Assembly: GCF_007827955.1 (NCBI RefSeq)
Contig: NZ_VITR01000009.1
Span: forward strand, 1-64,000
Length of the DNA stretch: 64,000 bases
Direction of reading: 5' to 3'
From: Nitrospirillum pindoramense
GTDB lineage: Bacteria; Pseudomonadota; Alphaproteobacteria; Azospirillales; Azospirillaceae
Positions 1-11,642 of this stretch are shown in pieces (position 1 is the first letter of the stretch; each line of letters begins with the position of its first letter). The position numbers and the translations under genes are program-made. A model generated the notes under the pieces. The model was not told the origin of the DNA. It searched no databases and was given only the letters and a program-made list of their open reading frames with translations.

Positions 1-2
1 CC

Positions 3-467
3 CCAGCGGGGGGGGGCGGTGGGCGCCTCACATCCTATGCGCGAACTTGCGTCACCAGCATGAGCCGGGCAAATCGGGGCGGTGAATTATCCAGGCTAGA
101 GGCCAATCTACTGGTCCCGTCGCGCGCCGCAGGACTCATACAGCAAGGTCAGGAGGTGCGGCTGCGCATCGATGCCTTTCCTTACCAGCGCTTTGGAACC
201 GTTCAGGGCCGGGTCACCCAGATATCGCGCGCCACCTACCGGAATGGGGAACTGCTGGCGCCCATCACCTTAAAGGAGCCTGTCTATCGCGTGACAGTGA
301 GCCTGGAGCGCACCAGCATAAACGCATATGGCGAGAAGCGCTCCCTGGCCTCGGGAATGACACTGACCGGTGATGTGGTGACGGACCGCCTGCATTTCAT
401 CGATTGGGTCTTGGATCCGCTCAGGGCCATTCGGGCGAGAGCTGTCGTTGATGGGCCAAAGGGGTAA
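3..467 (+). CDS. HlyD-family membrane fusion (adaptor) protein, 3' end only
   Basis: This is the C-terminal part of a type I secretion periplasmic adaptor. The segment from about base 105 reads LEANLLVPSRAAGLIQQGQ and then a DAFPYQRFG motif, which is the typical beta-barrel region after the lipoyl hairpin in HlyD/CvaA proteins. The frame is open back to base 3, so the gene enters from outside the window; the internal ATG at 60 is not a credible start. Upstream of base 100 the expected lipoyl-domain sequence is not recognisable in this frame, while fragments that resemble it (EPGKS, IIQAR) occur in another frame. The gene may therefore carry a frameshift and be a decaying copy. No partner ABC transporter is visible here. 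Confidence 0.6.
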   Translation, partial: PAGGGGGRLTSYARTCVTSMSRANRGGELSRLEANLLVPSRAAGLIQQGQEVRLRIDAFPYQRFGTVQGRVTQISRATYRNGELLAPITLKEPVYRVTVSLERTSINAYGEKRSLASGMTLTGDVVTDRLHFIDWVLDPLRAIRARAVVDGPKG

Positions 468-484
468 AACTCTGGAATGACGGG

Positions 485-3166
<2,682 letters not shown>

Positions 3167-3201
3167 ATCGACTTCCGACCGACGGCCGGCCCCTTCCCGG
3201 G

Positions 3202-4368
3202 CTAACGCCTGTCCGCCGCCAACAGGTAGTCCCGCTTCTCATCCAGGAAGCCGTCCTTGTCGGCGAAGCGCGCGGCGATGGTCCGGAACTCGTCCTCGAT
3301 CTCCAGGAAAGCCTGGACGATATCGGGATCGAAATGACCGCCGGAGCCATCGGCGATGATGGCGGCGGCCTGCTCGTGCGGCATGGGTTCCTTATAGACC
3401 CGACGGCTGATCAGGGCGTCATAGACGTCCGCCACGGCCATCAACCGGGCGGAAATGGGAATCTCATCCCCCGAGAGCCCCTCGGGATAACCGCTACCGT
3501 CCCACTTCTCATGGTGGGAGTAGACGATCTCCTTGATGCAGGTGAGGAATTCGACCGGGGCGCCCAGCGCGTCCTCCGCCGCCTCGATGGCATCGCGGCC
3601 CAGGGTGGTGTGGCGCTTCATGATCTCAAATTCATCGGGCTGGTAACGGCCCGGCTTCAACAGGATGCGGTCGGGAATGCCGACCTTGCCGATGTCATGC
3701 AGCGGCGCCGACTTGAACAGGGTGTCGATGCGGCTGTCCGTGATGTAGCCGGCGAAGCGGGGGTGACGGCGCAGGCGCAGCGCCAGGGCGCGCACGTAGA
3801 ATTGCGTCCGGCGGATGTGGTTGCCGGTGTCCGTGTCCCGCGTTTCCGCCAGCGAGGCCAGGGTCATGACCGTGACGTCCTGGATGGCCATGATCTCCCG
3901 CGTGCGGCGGGCCACCTCAGCCTCCAGGAAGTCCGCCTTGTCACGCAGCAGGTCGGCCACCGCCTTCAGTCGCAGGTGGGTGCCGACCCGGGCCAGTACG
4001 ATGGGCGGGCTGATGGGCTTGGTGATGTAGTCGACCGCGCCCATGGACAGGCCCTGTTCCTCATCCGCCACCTCGTTGCGGGCGGTGAGGAAGATGACGG
4101 GGATGTCGCGGGTGGCGGGGTCCGCCTTCAGGCGGCGGCAGACCTCGTACCCATCCATGCCGGGCATGACGATGTCCAGCAGGATCAGGTCCAGCCGGGG
4201 ATGGGCGGCGGCGACCGCCAGGGCACGCTCACCCGAATTGGCGACGCGGACGTGGTAATTGTCCTTGAGCAGGCCGCTCATGATCTTCAGGTTGTCGGGC
4301 GTGTCGTCGACCACCAATATTTGCGGCCGCGTCTTCTCCGCAAAACCGGAGCCCGTTTCTTCCCACAT
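3202..4368 (-). CDS. Response regulator with HD-GYP domain (cyclic-di-GMP phosphodiesterase)
   Basis: A 388-residue two-domain regulator. Residues about 15-135 form a receiver domain with the phosphoacceptor Asp in [18 protein letters not shown] and the conserved Lys in [11 protein letters not shown] short coiled linker leads to an HD-GYP domain with the metal-binding HD in [11 protein letters not shown] and the signature [11 protein letters not shown]. Proteins of this type hydrolyse cyclic di-GMP when phosphorylated, so this is probably the output of the neighbouring hybrid kinase, affecting motility or biofilm state. It is the first gene of the pair; 280 non-coding bases separate it from the MFS gene upstream, where its promoter should lie. 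Confidence 0.9.
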   Translation of the reverse strand: MWEETGSGFAEKTRPQILVVDDTPDNLKIMSGLLKDNYHVRVANSGERALAVAAAHPRLDLILLDIVMPGMDGYEVCRRLKADPATRDIPVIFLTARNEVADEEQGLSMGAVDYITKPISPPIVLARVGTHLRLKAVADLLRDKADFLEAEVARRTREIMAIQDVTVMTLASLAETRDTDTGNHIRRTQFYVRALALRLRRHPRFAGYITDSRIDTLFKSAPLHDIGKVGIPDRILLKPGRYQPDEFEIMKRHTTLGRDAIEAAEDALGAPVEFLTCIKEIVYSHHEKWDGSGYPEGLSGDEIPISARLMAVADVYDALISRRVYKEPMPHEQAAAIIADGSGGHFDPDIVQAFLEIEDEFRTIAARFADKDGFLDEKRDYLLAADRR

Positions 4369-4651
4369 CGCCGTCGCCCACGCCAGAGGTGCCGGCCCTG
4401 CCCCTGCCGGGGCCGCCGTCGGAGAAAGTCACGTTACACCAGAGGCTTGCGCGCGCAGTTCAGGCGGGGGGGCCCTTGAAAGGGGCCAGGGCCCGACCGG
4501 GGCGCGCCTCTAGCCCAGGTTGTCTTCCTCTTTTGTATAGGCTGATTATTTCGACGAGATGACGGTTTGCGAAAAATTACACTTTAGTTATGGGCCATCC
4601 GCCCAGTTTTTATTCAATCATCGCCATTCACGGCTTGGAACGGCCCCTTTT

Positions 4652-5878
4652 TCAGGCCACCGCCTCTTGCGGCCGGGTGACCAGGAACGACAGGCCCAGC
4701 GCCGCCATCAGCAGCACGGCGGCCAGCAGGAAGGGCGACCCGTGGGGCAGCATGGCGAAGGGGCCCACGCTGTCGGCCAGCACGGTGGTGAACAGCACGG
4801 GGCCCACCATGCCGGTGACGCCGCGGATGCTGACCAGCGTGCCTTGCAGCAACCCCTGCTCCGTCGCCGACACCCGGGCGGACATGAGGCTTTGGGCGGA
4901 AGGCCCGACCATGCCCCAGAGGGCCACCAGGGGGATGCCGCAGAGCAAGCCGATACCCGCGGATGAGGCGCCGAAGACGGCGAAACCGGCGGTGCCTGCG
5001 ACCAACCCCACCATCATGGTGCGACGGGCCCCCAGGCGCTTCACCACGCGGCCCACCAGACCGCCCTGCACGACGGTGCTGCACACGCCCACGCCTGCCA
5101 GGGTCAGGCCCACGGACTCCGGCCCCCAGCCATAGCGGTCGTTGACGTAGATGACGAAAGTGTTGTTCAGCACCTCATGCGCCAGATAGTAGAGCCAGAC
5201 GATGCCGCCCAGGCCCAGCAGACCCGGCGCGCCGCGCAGCAGGGCGAACGCGCCCAGCGGGTTGGCACGCCGCCAGGAGAAAACGCCGCGGCGGTCGGCC
5301 GGCAGCGATTCCGGCAGAACGAACAGGCCATAGCAGGCGTTCAGCAGGCTGAGACCGCCGGCCACCCAGAAGGGCAGGCGCGGGCTGACAGCCCCCAGCA
5401 GGCCGCCGGCCGCCGGGCCGACAATGAAACCCAGGCCGAAGGCGGCGCCCAGCATACCGAAGGCGCCGGCGCGTTTTTCCGCCGGGGTCACGTCGGCGAT
5501 GTAGGCCGAGGCGGTGGTGAAGCTGGCGGCGGTGATGCCGGAGAGGATGCGCCCCACCACCAGCCAGCTCAAGGTCGGCGCCAGGGCCATCAGCAGGTAG
5601 TCCGCGCCCAGGCCGAAACAGGACACCAGCAGGATGGGGCGTCGGCCGAACCGATCGGACAACGCGCCGATGAGGGGGGAGAACAGGAACTGCATGGCGG
5701 CGAACAGGGTGCCGAACAGGCCCACCATGTGCGCGGCCCGGGCGTTGTCGCCACCGACGAAGCCCTTCAACAGGTCCGGCAGCACCGGAATGACGATACC
5801 CAGCGCCAAGACATCCAGCAACGCGGTGACGAAGACAAAGGCCAGCGCGGCGCGGCGCGGCGTGGGGGATGCGGTCAT
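4652..5878 (-). CDS. MFS transporter, TetA/TCR-like drug:proton antiporter
   Basis: A 408-residue inner-membrane protein with about 12 hydrophobic segments. The loop 2-3 motif GALSDRFGRRPILL and the motif in helix 5, FGLGFIVGPAAGG, are typical of the DHA1 group that contains class A/B tetracycline exporters. It most likely exports a hydrophobic drug or metabolite in exchange for protons; actual tetracycline resistance cannot be inferred. No TetR regulator is adjacent, which differs from the classical tet arrangement. It is a single-gene unit divergent from the gluconolactonase gene, with a 237-base shared upstream region. Confidence 0.85.
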   Translation of the reverse strand: MTASPTPRRAALAFVFVTALLDVLALGIVIPVLPDLLKGFVGGDNARAAHMVGLFGTLFAAMQFLFSPLIGALSDRFGRRPILLVSCFGLGADYLLMALAPTLSWLVVGRILSGITAASFTTASAYIADVTPAEKRAGAFGMLGAAFGLGFIVGPAAGGLLGAVSPRLPFWVAGGLSLLNACYGLFVLPESLPADRRGVFSWRRANPLGAFALLRGAPGLLGLGGIVWLYYLAHEVLNNTFVIYVNDRYGWGPESVGLTLAGVGVCSTVVQGGLVGRVVKRLGARRTMMVGLVAGTAGFAVFGASSAGIGLLCGIPLVALWGMVGPSAQSLMSARVSATEQGLLQGTLVSIRGVTGMVGPVLFTTVLADSVGPFAMLPHGSPFLLAAVLLMAALGLSFLVTRPQEAVA

Positions 5879-6115
5879 TGTCAGGCCCAGACTGGAAACC
5901 CGGCGTTGCGGGCGCCGGGCGGGATCATCGTTCTTTGCGGGCCTACCCTTAATCCTTTTGCGCGCCGGCGGGGAGTCCTGAAAACAGGGGCGGTCACTAT
6001 GTCCGGGTCATGTCGATCCCTCAAACACCTCCGGCCGCGAAGCCCTGGCCTTGGCCGGTCACCTGCCGCTATATGGTGCCAACCTATCCAGCCAATCGGT
6101 TAACGAGGACGAACG

Positions 6116-7003
6116 ATGCGTGAAGTCAGCTGTGTTCTGGACGCCCAGGCCCAGTTGGGCGAATGCCCGCGCTGGGTTGACGGCGCCGATGGCCGGGATG
6201 GCGCGCTGTACTGGGTGGACATCCCGGCCAAGACGCTCCATCGCTTCGATCCCGCCGCCGGCCAGGACGTGCAGCGCGGCTTCGACCAGCCGGCGGCCTG
6301 CCTGGCGCGCCACGGTGCCCACGGCCTGGTCCTGGGCATGAAGGACGGCTTCGCCCTTCTGTCCGATTTCACGGCGGAGCCCATGCCCCTGGGCGCCCAG
6401 GTGGAAGAGTCGCGGCCCGACAACCGCTTCAACGACGGTCGCTGCGACCGGCTGGGCCGCTTCTGGTCCGGCACCCTGGATGGCACCAAGCAGCATCGCA
6501 ACGGTACGCTGTACCGCCTGGGCGTGGACGGCCAGGTGACCGACATCGCCACCGGCTTCCTCACCAGCAACGGCATCGCGTTCTCCCCCGACGACCGCAC
6601 CTTCTATCTGGCGGACACGCCCAACCACGTCATCTACGCCTATGACTTCGACCTGGCGGGCGGCCATCTGTCCAACCGGCGCGTCTTCCACCAGTTTCCG
6701 CATGGCCTGGGCCGGCCGGACGGCGCCTCGGTGGATGCGGAGGGCTGCTACTGGACGGCGCTGTACGACGGCGGCCGGGTGGTGCGCCTGTCACCCAGGG
6801 GCGAAATCCTGGAAGAGGTGGCCATCCCCGCCCGCCTCTGCACCATGATCGCCCTCGGCGGCCCCGACCTGAAGACCGCCTACGTCACCACCGCCCGGCA
6901 GAAGCTGGACGAGGCCGAACTGGCCCGCCATCCGCAGTCCGGCGGCATCTTCAGCTTCCGCGTCGATGTCCCGGGCCTGCCGGAGCACACGTACGGGGGA
7001 TGA
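6116..7003 (+). CDS. SMP-30/gluconolactonase/LRE family protein
   Basis: A 295-residue six-bladed beta-propeller of the regucalcin family, likely a calcium- or zinc-dependent lactonase acting on sugar lactones such as gluconolactone or arabinonolactone. Metal ligands recognisable from the family are Glu in LGECPRW near residue 17, Asn in FLTSNGIAFSPD and Asp in RPDGASVDAEG. No signal peptide is present, so it is cytosolic. The start is supported by GAGGA seven bases before the ATG. No sugar dehydrogenase or dehydratase lies next to it, so the pathway is not fixed by context. Confidence 0.85.
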   Translation: MREVSCVLDAQAQLGECPRWVDGADGRDGALYWVDIPAKTLHRFDPAAGQDVQRGFDQPAACLARHGAHGLVLGMKDGFALLSDFTAEPMPLGAQVEESRPDNRFNDGRCDRLGRFWSGTLDGTKQHRNGTLYRLGVDGQVTDIATGFLTSNGIAFSPDDRTFYLADTPNHVIYAYDFDLAGGHLSNRRVFHQFPHGLGRPDGASVDAEGCYWTALYDGGRVVRLSPRGEILEEVAIPARLCTMIALGGPDLKTAYVTTARQKLDEAELARHPQSGGIFSFRVDVPGLPEHTYGG

Positions 7004-7029
7004 GGTCGGGCTGCGGCGACTTCATCCCG

Positions 7030-7836
7030 TCACCTCAGGCCGAATGTCTTCCTTAAACTGGCGTCGACGGGGCCGGAGGGCATGAAGCGCCGTAATATCC
7101 TGAGCAGAGAAGCCTCGCCTTTCGGGGTGCGCCGCATTCTCCAGGTGCCCAAGGCCGCGTCGACTATGGTGGCGGCCACGCGATCGGGCCCCGGCGCATT
7201 ACCCAGGCTCTGCTGGATGGTACGGAAGACCGTATCCCGCTCGGCGTCGTAGGCCGTCAGTTGGGACGCCGCTTGCGGCGCGTTAACGTCAAGGCTGGTC
7301 TTGGTGTACGACGGCTCGACCAGGACCACCCGTATCCCGAAGCTGCGGACCTCGTGATCCAAGGTTTCGGACAATCCCTCGACGGCATGCTTGGACGCCG
7401 AATAAAGGCCCATATACGGCGCGGGAAGAAAGCCGAGCACAGAACTGACGTTGACAATTCTTCCGGCGCGCTGCGCCCGCATATGCGGCAGCACGGCTTT
7501 TACCGTCCGCAATATGCCAAACACATTGGTATCAAAGAGGGTCTGAGCCTCGGCGATCGATGTTTCCTCGGTGGCGCCGAGCAGGCTGACGCCGGCACTA
7601 TTCACCAGGACGTCGATCCTTTTCGCCTTCGCCACGATGTTCTCAATGCCGCGTCGAACGGAGTCATCACTGCGGACATCCAACTCAATCAAAACGACGC
7701 CGGGTATTGGATTTGCCTTAGCGATGTCGCGCACGGTGCCGAATACCTGGCAGCCCCGCCTGGCGAAATTTTCGGCGGCGGCACGCCCGATGCCCGATGA
7801 AACGCCGGTGATGACGACGACTGGAGAGTTGGACAT
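7030..7836 (-). CDS. Short-chain dehydrogenase/reductase (SDR)
   Basis: A 268-residue classical SDR that probably uses NAD(P). The cofactor motif [12 protein letters not shown] is at the N terminus, NSAG near residue 85, the catalytic Ser in NVSSVLG and the YSASK catalytic pair follow. I chose the ATG at 7836 because AAGGGA lies five bases upstream; an in-frame ATG at 7866 has no ribosome-binding site. The substrate is unknown. The gene converges with the gluconolactonase gene and ends 26 bases from it. Confidence 0.8.
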   Translation of the reverse strand: MSNSPVVVITGVSSGIGRAAAENFARRGCQVFGTVRDIAKANPIPGVVLIELDVRSDDSVRRGIENIVAKAKRIDVLVNSAGVSLLGATEETSIAEAQTLFDTNVFGILRTVKAVLPHMRAQRAGRIVNVSSVLGFLPAPYMGLYSASKHAVEGLSETLDHEVRSFGIRVVLVEPSYTKTSLDVNAPQAASQLTAYDAERDTVFRTIQQSLGNAPGPDRVAATIVDAALGTWRMRRTPKGEASLLRILRRFMPSGPVDASLRKTFGLR

Positions 7837-8051
7837 AGCGGTCCCTTGAGTGGTGGGCGGTTCCATAGCGAGAAGGCTTCAAAAGCACTTCCGGGATCGG
7901 CCCGTGTTGGCCTGACGAGACATTAAGGAAAACGCAGGGGCGGTCGCGCTTTGGAACGGATCGCGCAAAAGCGGGATCGCTTTGGAGCGTGAATCCGCTC
8001 TCTGAACAAGGACTTAGAGCCGGGCGTGTTTCCGGTTAAACGCGCCCGGCT

Positions 8052-8366
8052 CTAGGACGCCCTGCCCCCCAAGCGGTTGATGAAGTCCTGATCGGGGCGG
8101 GAAACCGTGGCCGGCGCGGCCGGGCGGAAAAGGTCGTTGCGCTTGCCCTGCAAGCCATCGATGAACCGCCGCGCCGGATCGGTCTCGGGCAATGAGACGG
8201 GGGAGACGACGCTGCGCGCCACGGGTTCCCGGTTGCCCATCAGCGACGCGACGAAGACTTTCGCCGGGTCCTGGTCCTGCGCGGCAAAGGCCGTGCCCGA
8301 CATAACGCTGAATAGGATCAGCGCTTTGGCCGACCTCCGCGAGATTCTGTTGATCGAGGCGAGCAT
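8052..8366 (-). CDS. Small secreted protein with three imperfect repeats, unknown function
   Basis: A 104-residue protein with a clear Sec signal peptide: basic start, hydrophobic core ALILFSVMSG and a cleavage site after TAFA. The mature part holds three related units, DPAKVFVASLMGNRE, DPARRFIDGLQGKRN and DQDFINRLGGR. All share an acidic start, an F-(V/I)-x-x-L core and a Gly-x-Arg end, spaced about 33 residues. GGAGAAAG precedes the ATG. I do not recognise the family; it is probably periplasmic or surface-located. Confidence 0.6.
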   Translation of the reverse strand: MLASINRISRRSAKALILFSVMSGTAFAAQDQDPAKVFVASLMGNREPVARSVVSPVSLPETDPARRFIDGLQGKRNDLFRPAAPATVSRPDQDFINRLGGRAS

Positions 8367-8748
8367 CTTCTTTCTCCGGGAGCTATGAAACGAACCCGCG
8401 CCATCAGGCGGCGGGGAGCACCATCGTGCTACCCGGTGAAAGATAGATAATGAGTGACGTTTATTCTATATCGTCACTCATCACTTTTACAAATGCCTGC
8501 CATGCCGGCTGGCCTTCGCAACACGGACGGGGCAACACGGACGGGGCGACACAGCCGGGCCGGCGCGACGCAGAGCGCCGGCCGCCAAGGCGGCATGGAC
8601 CGTTCCCTCTCGCAGCCCCCTGTCGGCGCTGGCAAGTTATGGGCCTATCGCTGGATAGAAAAGACGTCCGCCGAACACCTTACACACGCCAAGGGCTGGT
8701 CCACGCCAAGGGCGGCGTGAAGCCCCATTCCAATGGCAGGCAACGGCT
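8367..8748. other. Intergenic region with a hairpin, no convincing gene
   Basis: Short open frames run through this stretch but show no family features or good start sites. It contains a perfect inverted repeat (listed separately) and a short tandem repeat of CACGGACGGGGC near 8520-8545. Confidence 0.5.
8450..8481. promoter_or_regulatory. Perfect 10-bp inverted repeat ATGAGTGACG/CGTCACTCAT
   Basis: The two arms, 8450-8459 and 8472-8481, are separated by 12 AT-rich bases. It lies upstream of the small secreted protein gene, so it could be an operator or an RNA hairpin. There is no T-tract on either side. Confidence 0.4.
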
Positions 8749-10176
8749 TCAATCGTCGCCGGCGGCGCTTTCGGTCGCGGGCTTCAGGGGATGGGTGTGG
8801 TGGCCGCTGACCTCCGCGCCGGCGTCAGGGTCCAGGCGGATGAAGTGGAAGACCGAGGTCAGTCCGATGGCCATGATCGTCAGGAAGGCGACCATGAAGT
8901 CATGGGGCTGCAGGGCTTCGCCGCCATGCCTGGCGAGGGTGACGTGCAGCAGCAGGGCGCCGGCGGCGACGCCCATGCCCAGCGACACCTGCTGCACCAT
9001 GGACGACAGGCTGGTGGCGGCACTCATGCGGGCGGCGGGCACGTCCGCGAATGCCAGGGTGTTCAGGCCGGTGAACTGCAGGGAGCGGAAGAAGCCGCCC
9101 ACCAGCAGCACCACCAGGATCAGCGCCACCGGCGTATCGGGCCGGAACAGGCCGATGGCGCCAGTCAGCAGGGCGGACAGGACGCTGTTGATCACCAGCG
9201 CCTGGCGGAAACCATAGCGGCGCAGGATGGGACCGGCCGTCATCTTCATGACCAGCGCCCCCGCCGCCGTGGCGAAGGTCAGCAGGCCGGAGACGAAGGC
9301 CGTCATGCCGAACCCCACCTGCAGCATCAGCGGCAACAGGAAGGGGATGGCGCCCATGCAGATGCGGAACAGCGACCCGCCCAGCACGCTGATGCGGAAG
9401 GTGGCGGTCTTCAGCAGGTCCAGGTCGATCAGGGGATGGGGATGGCGCCGCGAGTGGCGCACCGCCACGATGCCGACCAGCAGTCCGAACACCAACAGCG
9501 CCGGCGCCACGCGCCAATCCACCCCGTCGCGGCCGATGGACTCGAAACCGGCCATGAGGGCGGCCAGCGCCACGCCGGAGCTGACGAAGCCCCAACCGTC
9601 CAGCTTGGCCACCGATTCCTCACGATGATCGGCGATGTAGCGCCAGGACAGGTAAAGCCCCAGCAGGCCGATGGGGATGTTGATGAAGAAAATCCAGCGC
9701 CAGGACAGGTAGGTCGTCAGCAGGCCGCCGATGGGCGGTCCGATCAGCGGCCCCACCATGGCCGGCGTGGTCAGGTAGTTCATGGCCCGGACCAGTTGGT
9801 CCTTGGGCACGGTGCGCAACAGCACCAGCCGCCCCACCGGCACCATCATGGCGCCACCCACGCCCTGCAGCAGGCGGGCCACCGCCAGCTGCGGCAGGGA
9901 CTGGCTAAGTCCGCAGGCGATGGAACCCAGGGTGAAGAGCACGATGGCGGCGCGGAAGACCCGGCTGGAGCCGAAGCGGTCGGCCACCCAGCCACTGATA
10001 GGAATGAACACGGCCAGGCTGAGGATGTAAGCGGTGATGGCCAGGCTGAGATGGATGGGACTGACGCCCAGGCTGGTGCCCATGGCCGGCAAGGCCGTAG
10101 CCAGTACGGTGGCGTCCAGGTTCTCCATGAACAAGGCGCACGATATGATGAGCGCGACGAGCATGGGCCGTAACAC
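8749..10176 (-). CDS. MFS transporter of the DHA2 (EmrB/QacA) family
   Basis: A 475-residue multidrug-type exporter with about 14 hydrophobic segments. The helix 1 motif LDATVLATALPAMG, the loop motif GWVADRFGSSRVF and the helix 5 motif PAMVGPLIGPPIGG are characteristic of DHA2 proteins. It probably exports toxic hydrophobic compounds with proton antiport. No EmrA-like adaptor or TetR/MarR regulator is next to it. The 300 bases upstream are shared with the divergent glutathione transferase gene. Confidence 0.88.
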   Translation of the reverse strand: MLRPMLVALIISCALFMENLDATVLATALPAMGTSLGVSPIHLSLAITAYILSLAVFIPISGWVADRFGSSRVFRAAIVLFTLGSIACGLSQSLPQLAVARLLQGVGGAMMVPVGRLVLLRTVPKDQLVRAMNYLTTPAMVGPLIGPPIGGLLTTYLSWRWIFFINIPIGLLGLYLSWRYIADHREESVAKLDGWGFVSSGVALAALMAGFESIGRDGVDWRVAPALLVFGLLVGIVAVRHSRRHPHPLIDLDLLKTATFRISVLGGSLFRICMGAIPFLLPLMLQVGFGMTAFVSGLLTFATAAGALVMKMTAGPILRRYGFRQALVINSVLSALLTGAIGLFRPDTPVALILVVLLVGGFFRSLQFTGLNTLAFADVPAARMSAATSLSSMVQQVSLGMGVAAGALLLHVTLARHGGEALQPHDFMVAFLTIMAIGLTSVFHFIRLDPDAGAEVSGHHTHPLKPATESAAGDD

Positions 10177-10478
10177 TGCCTTTCATCCGGGGCTTTGACG
10201 CGGGAACAGGGCGACGAAAACGCTACCCGACGTTTGAGAATTTGGGCAAAGCCGTCGCGTGGAACAAGTGTGTGCCCAGCATGGCTGACAGTCGGCCCAC
10301 CCAACCATGCGGTGCGGGACACTCGACCAAGCCGTTCCCCCTGTGACCCCGCGTCCGCGATATGGTCGTGCGGGATTTCGCCCCTTGGCACCGGAACGCG
10401 CCCCCCTTAGGAATGGTTCCCCCATCCGCTTCCCGGTCAAGGCCCGGAAGCAGCTGAAGAATGGCAGAGGATCGTTCC
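10177..10478. other. Divergent intergenic region between MFS and GST genes
   Basis: It must hold the promoters of both genes, but I cannot assign a clear -35/-10 pair or operator. Confidence 0.4.
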
Positions 10479-11093
10479 ATGAAGCTCTACTACAAGGCCG
10501 GCGCCTGCTCGCTTTCCCCGCACATCGTGGCCCTTGAGGCCGGTCTGGACATCGCCATCGAGGCGGTGGACCTGAAGACCAAGGTGACAGAAACGGGCGC
10601 CAACTTCCTGGAGGCCAATCCCAAGGGCTCCGTCCCCGCGCTGGCGCTGGATGACGGCACCGTGCTGACCGAGGGCGCGGTCATCGCGCAGTATCTGGCC
10701 GACCTGGCCCCCGCCAGCGGCCTCATCCCCGCCGCCGGCAGCCTCGGCCGCTACAAGGTGCTGGAGTGGCTGAACTTCATCGCCACCGACCTGCACAAGG
10801 GCTTCAGCCCCCTGTTCAACCCGGCGACGCCGGACGACTACAAGACGGTCGCCAAGCAGAACCTGGATCGCCGGTTCGCGTATCTGGAGGCCGTGCTGGC
10901 CGACGGCCGTTCCTACCTGACCGGCGAGACCTTCACCGTGGCCGACGCCTATGCCTATGTCGTGCTGACCTGGGCGGGCAAGGTCGGGGTCGACCTCGCC
11001 GCCTATCCCAAGCTCTCCGCCTTCTTCACCCGCGTGGGCCAGCGCCCCAAGGTGCAGGCGGCGCTGAAGGCCGAGGGGCTGCTGGCCGCCTGA
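10479..11093 (+). CDS. gstA: Glutathione S-transferase, beta class
   Basis: A 204-residue cytosolic enzyme that conjugates glutathione to electrophiles. The N terminus MKLYYKAGACSLSPH matches bacterial beta-class GSTs, with the catalytic Cys10 and the neighbouring Ser11. The thioredoxin-fold motif KGSVPALALDDG and LTEGAVIAQYL binds glutathione; the helical C-terminal domain follows, with SYLTGETFTVADAY. I start at 10479 because AGAGGA lies eight bases upstream and the family begins at this Met. It is followed by a perfect hairpin. Confidence 0.88.
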   Translation: MKLYYKAGACSLSPHIVALEAGLDIAIEAVDLKTKVTETGANFLEANPKGSVPALALDDGTVLTEGAVIAQYLADLAPASGLIPAAGSLGRYKVLEWLNFIATDLHKGFSPLFNPATPDDYKTVAKQNLDRRFAYLEAVLADGRSYLTGETFTVADAYAYVVLTWAGKVGVDLAAYPKLSAFFTRVGQRPKVQAALKAEGLLAA

Positions 11094-11110
11094 GCGGCCA
11101 TCCCATGAAG

Positions 11111-11136
11111 AAGGGCCGCCTTCCTCGGCGGCCCTT
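11111..11136 (+). terminator. Hairpin after the GST gene
   Basis: AAGGGCCGCC at 11111-11120 pairs perfectly with GGCGGCCCTT at 11127-11136 over a six-base loop, 18 bases after the stop codon. There is no long T-run, so it may terminate weakly. Confidence 0.55.
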
Positions 11137-11171
11137 CCTGACGGCACCGGCGCGGGAAGGAGACCGGCCCC

Positions 11172-11642
11172 ATGCCCATCCCCATGGAATTGCAGCACGC
11201 GTCCCAGGACTTCGAGCGTTTCCTGGCCGATGCCCGCGACGTCGCCGGCCTGGCCACCCGCAACCAGACCTACACCATGGTGCAGGGGGTGTTGCAGACC
11301 TTCCGCCGCCGGCTTGGCCCCGCCGACGCCATCCGCTTCGCTGGCGTGCTGCCGCCCCTGCTGCGCGCCATCTTCGTAAAGGACTGGCCGATTGACGAGC
11401 CGCCGGTGCCCTTCACCGACCGCGCCTCGCTGACGCGCGAGGTGCAGGCGCTGCGCCGCGATCACAACTTCGCGCCCGATACCGCGATCCGCGACGTGGC
11501 GGAGGCCCTGCGCCGTCACGTCTATCTGGACGACTTCGACCGCGTGCTGGCCTCATTGCCGGCGGGGGCGGAAGCGTTCTGGAGCGTGCAACCCTCCACC
11601 ACCTCGGGCAGCGTCACCGACAGCGCGGCAGCGGAACGGTGA
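11172..11642 (+). CDS. DUF2267 domain-containing protein
   Basis: A 156-residue protein in which residues 5-130 match the pattern of DUF2267: two helical repeats, each with an Arg-rich helix (ATRNQTYTMVQGVLQTFRR), and a segment like LPPLLRAIFVKDW. The function of this family is not known; members are common in proteobacteria, often near stress genes. It is cytosolic. The gene overlaps the end of the convergent GH31 gene by 29 bases. Confidence 0.75.
   Translation: MPIPMELQHASQDFERFLADARDVAGLATRNQTYTMVQGVLQTFRRRLGPADAIRFAGVLPPLLRAIFVKDWPIDEPPVPFTDRASLTREVQALRRDHNFAPDTAIRDVAEALRRHVYLDDFDRVLASLPAGAEAFWSVQPSTTSGSVTDSAAAER

Noticed and set aside
8450-9217. Plus-strand frame in the region upstream of the DHA2 transporter end
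   Set aside because: Mostly antisense to the transporter; the N-terminal part has no motif or good start.
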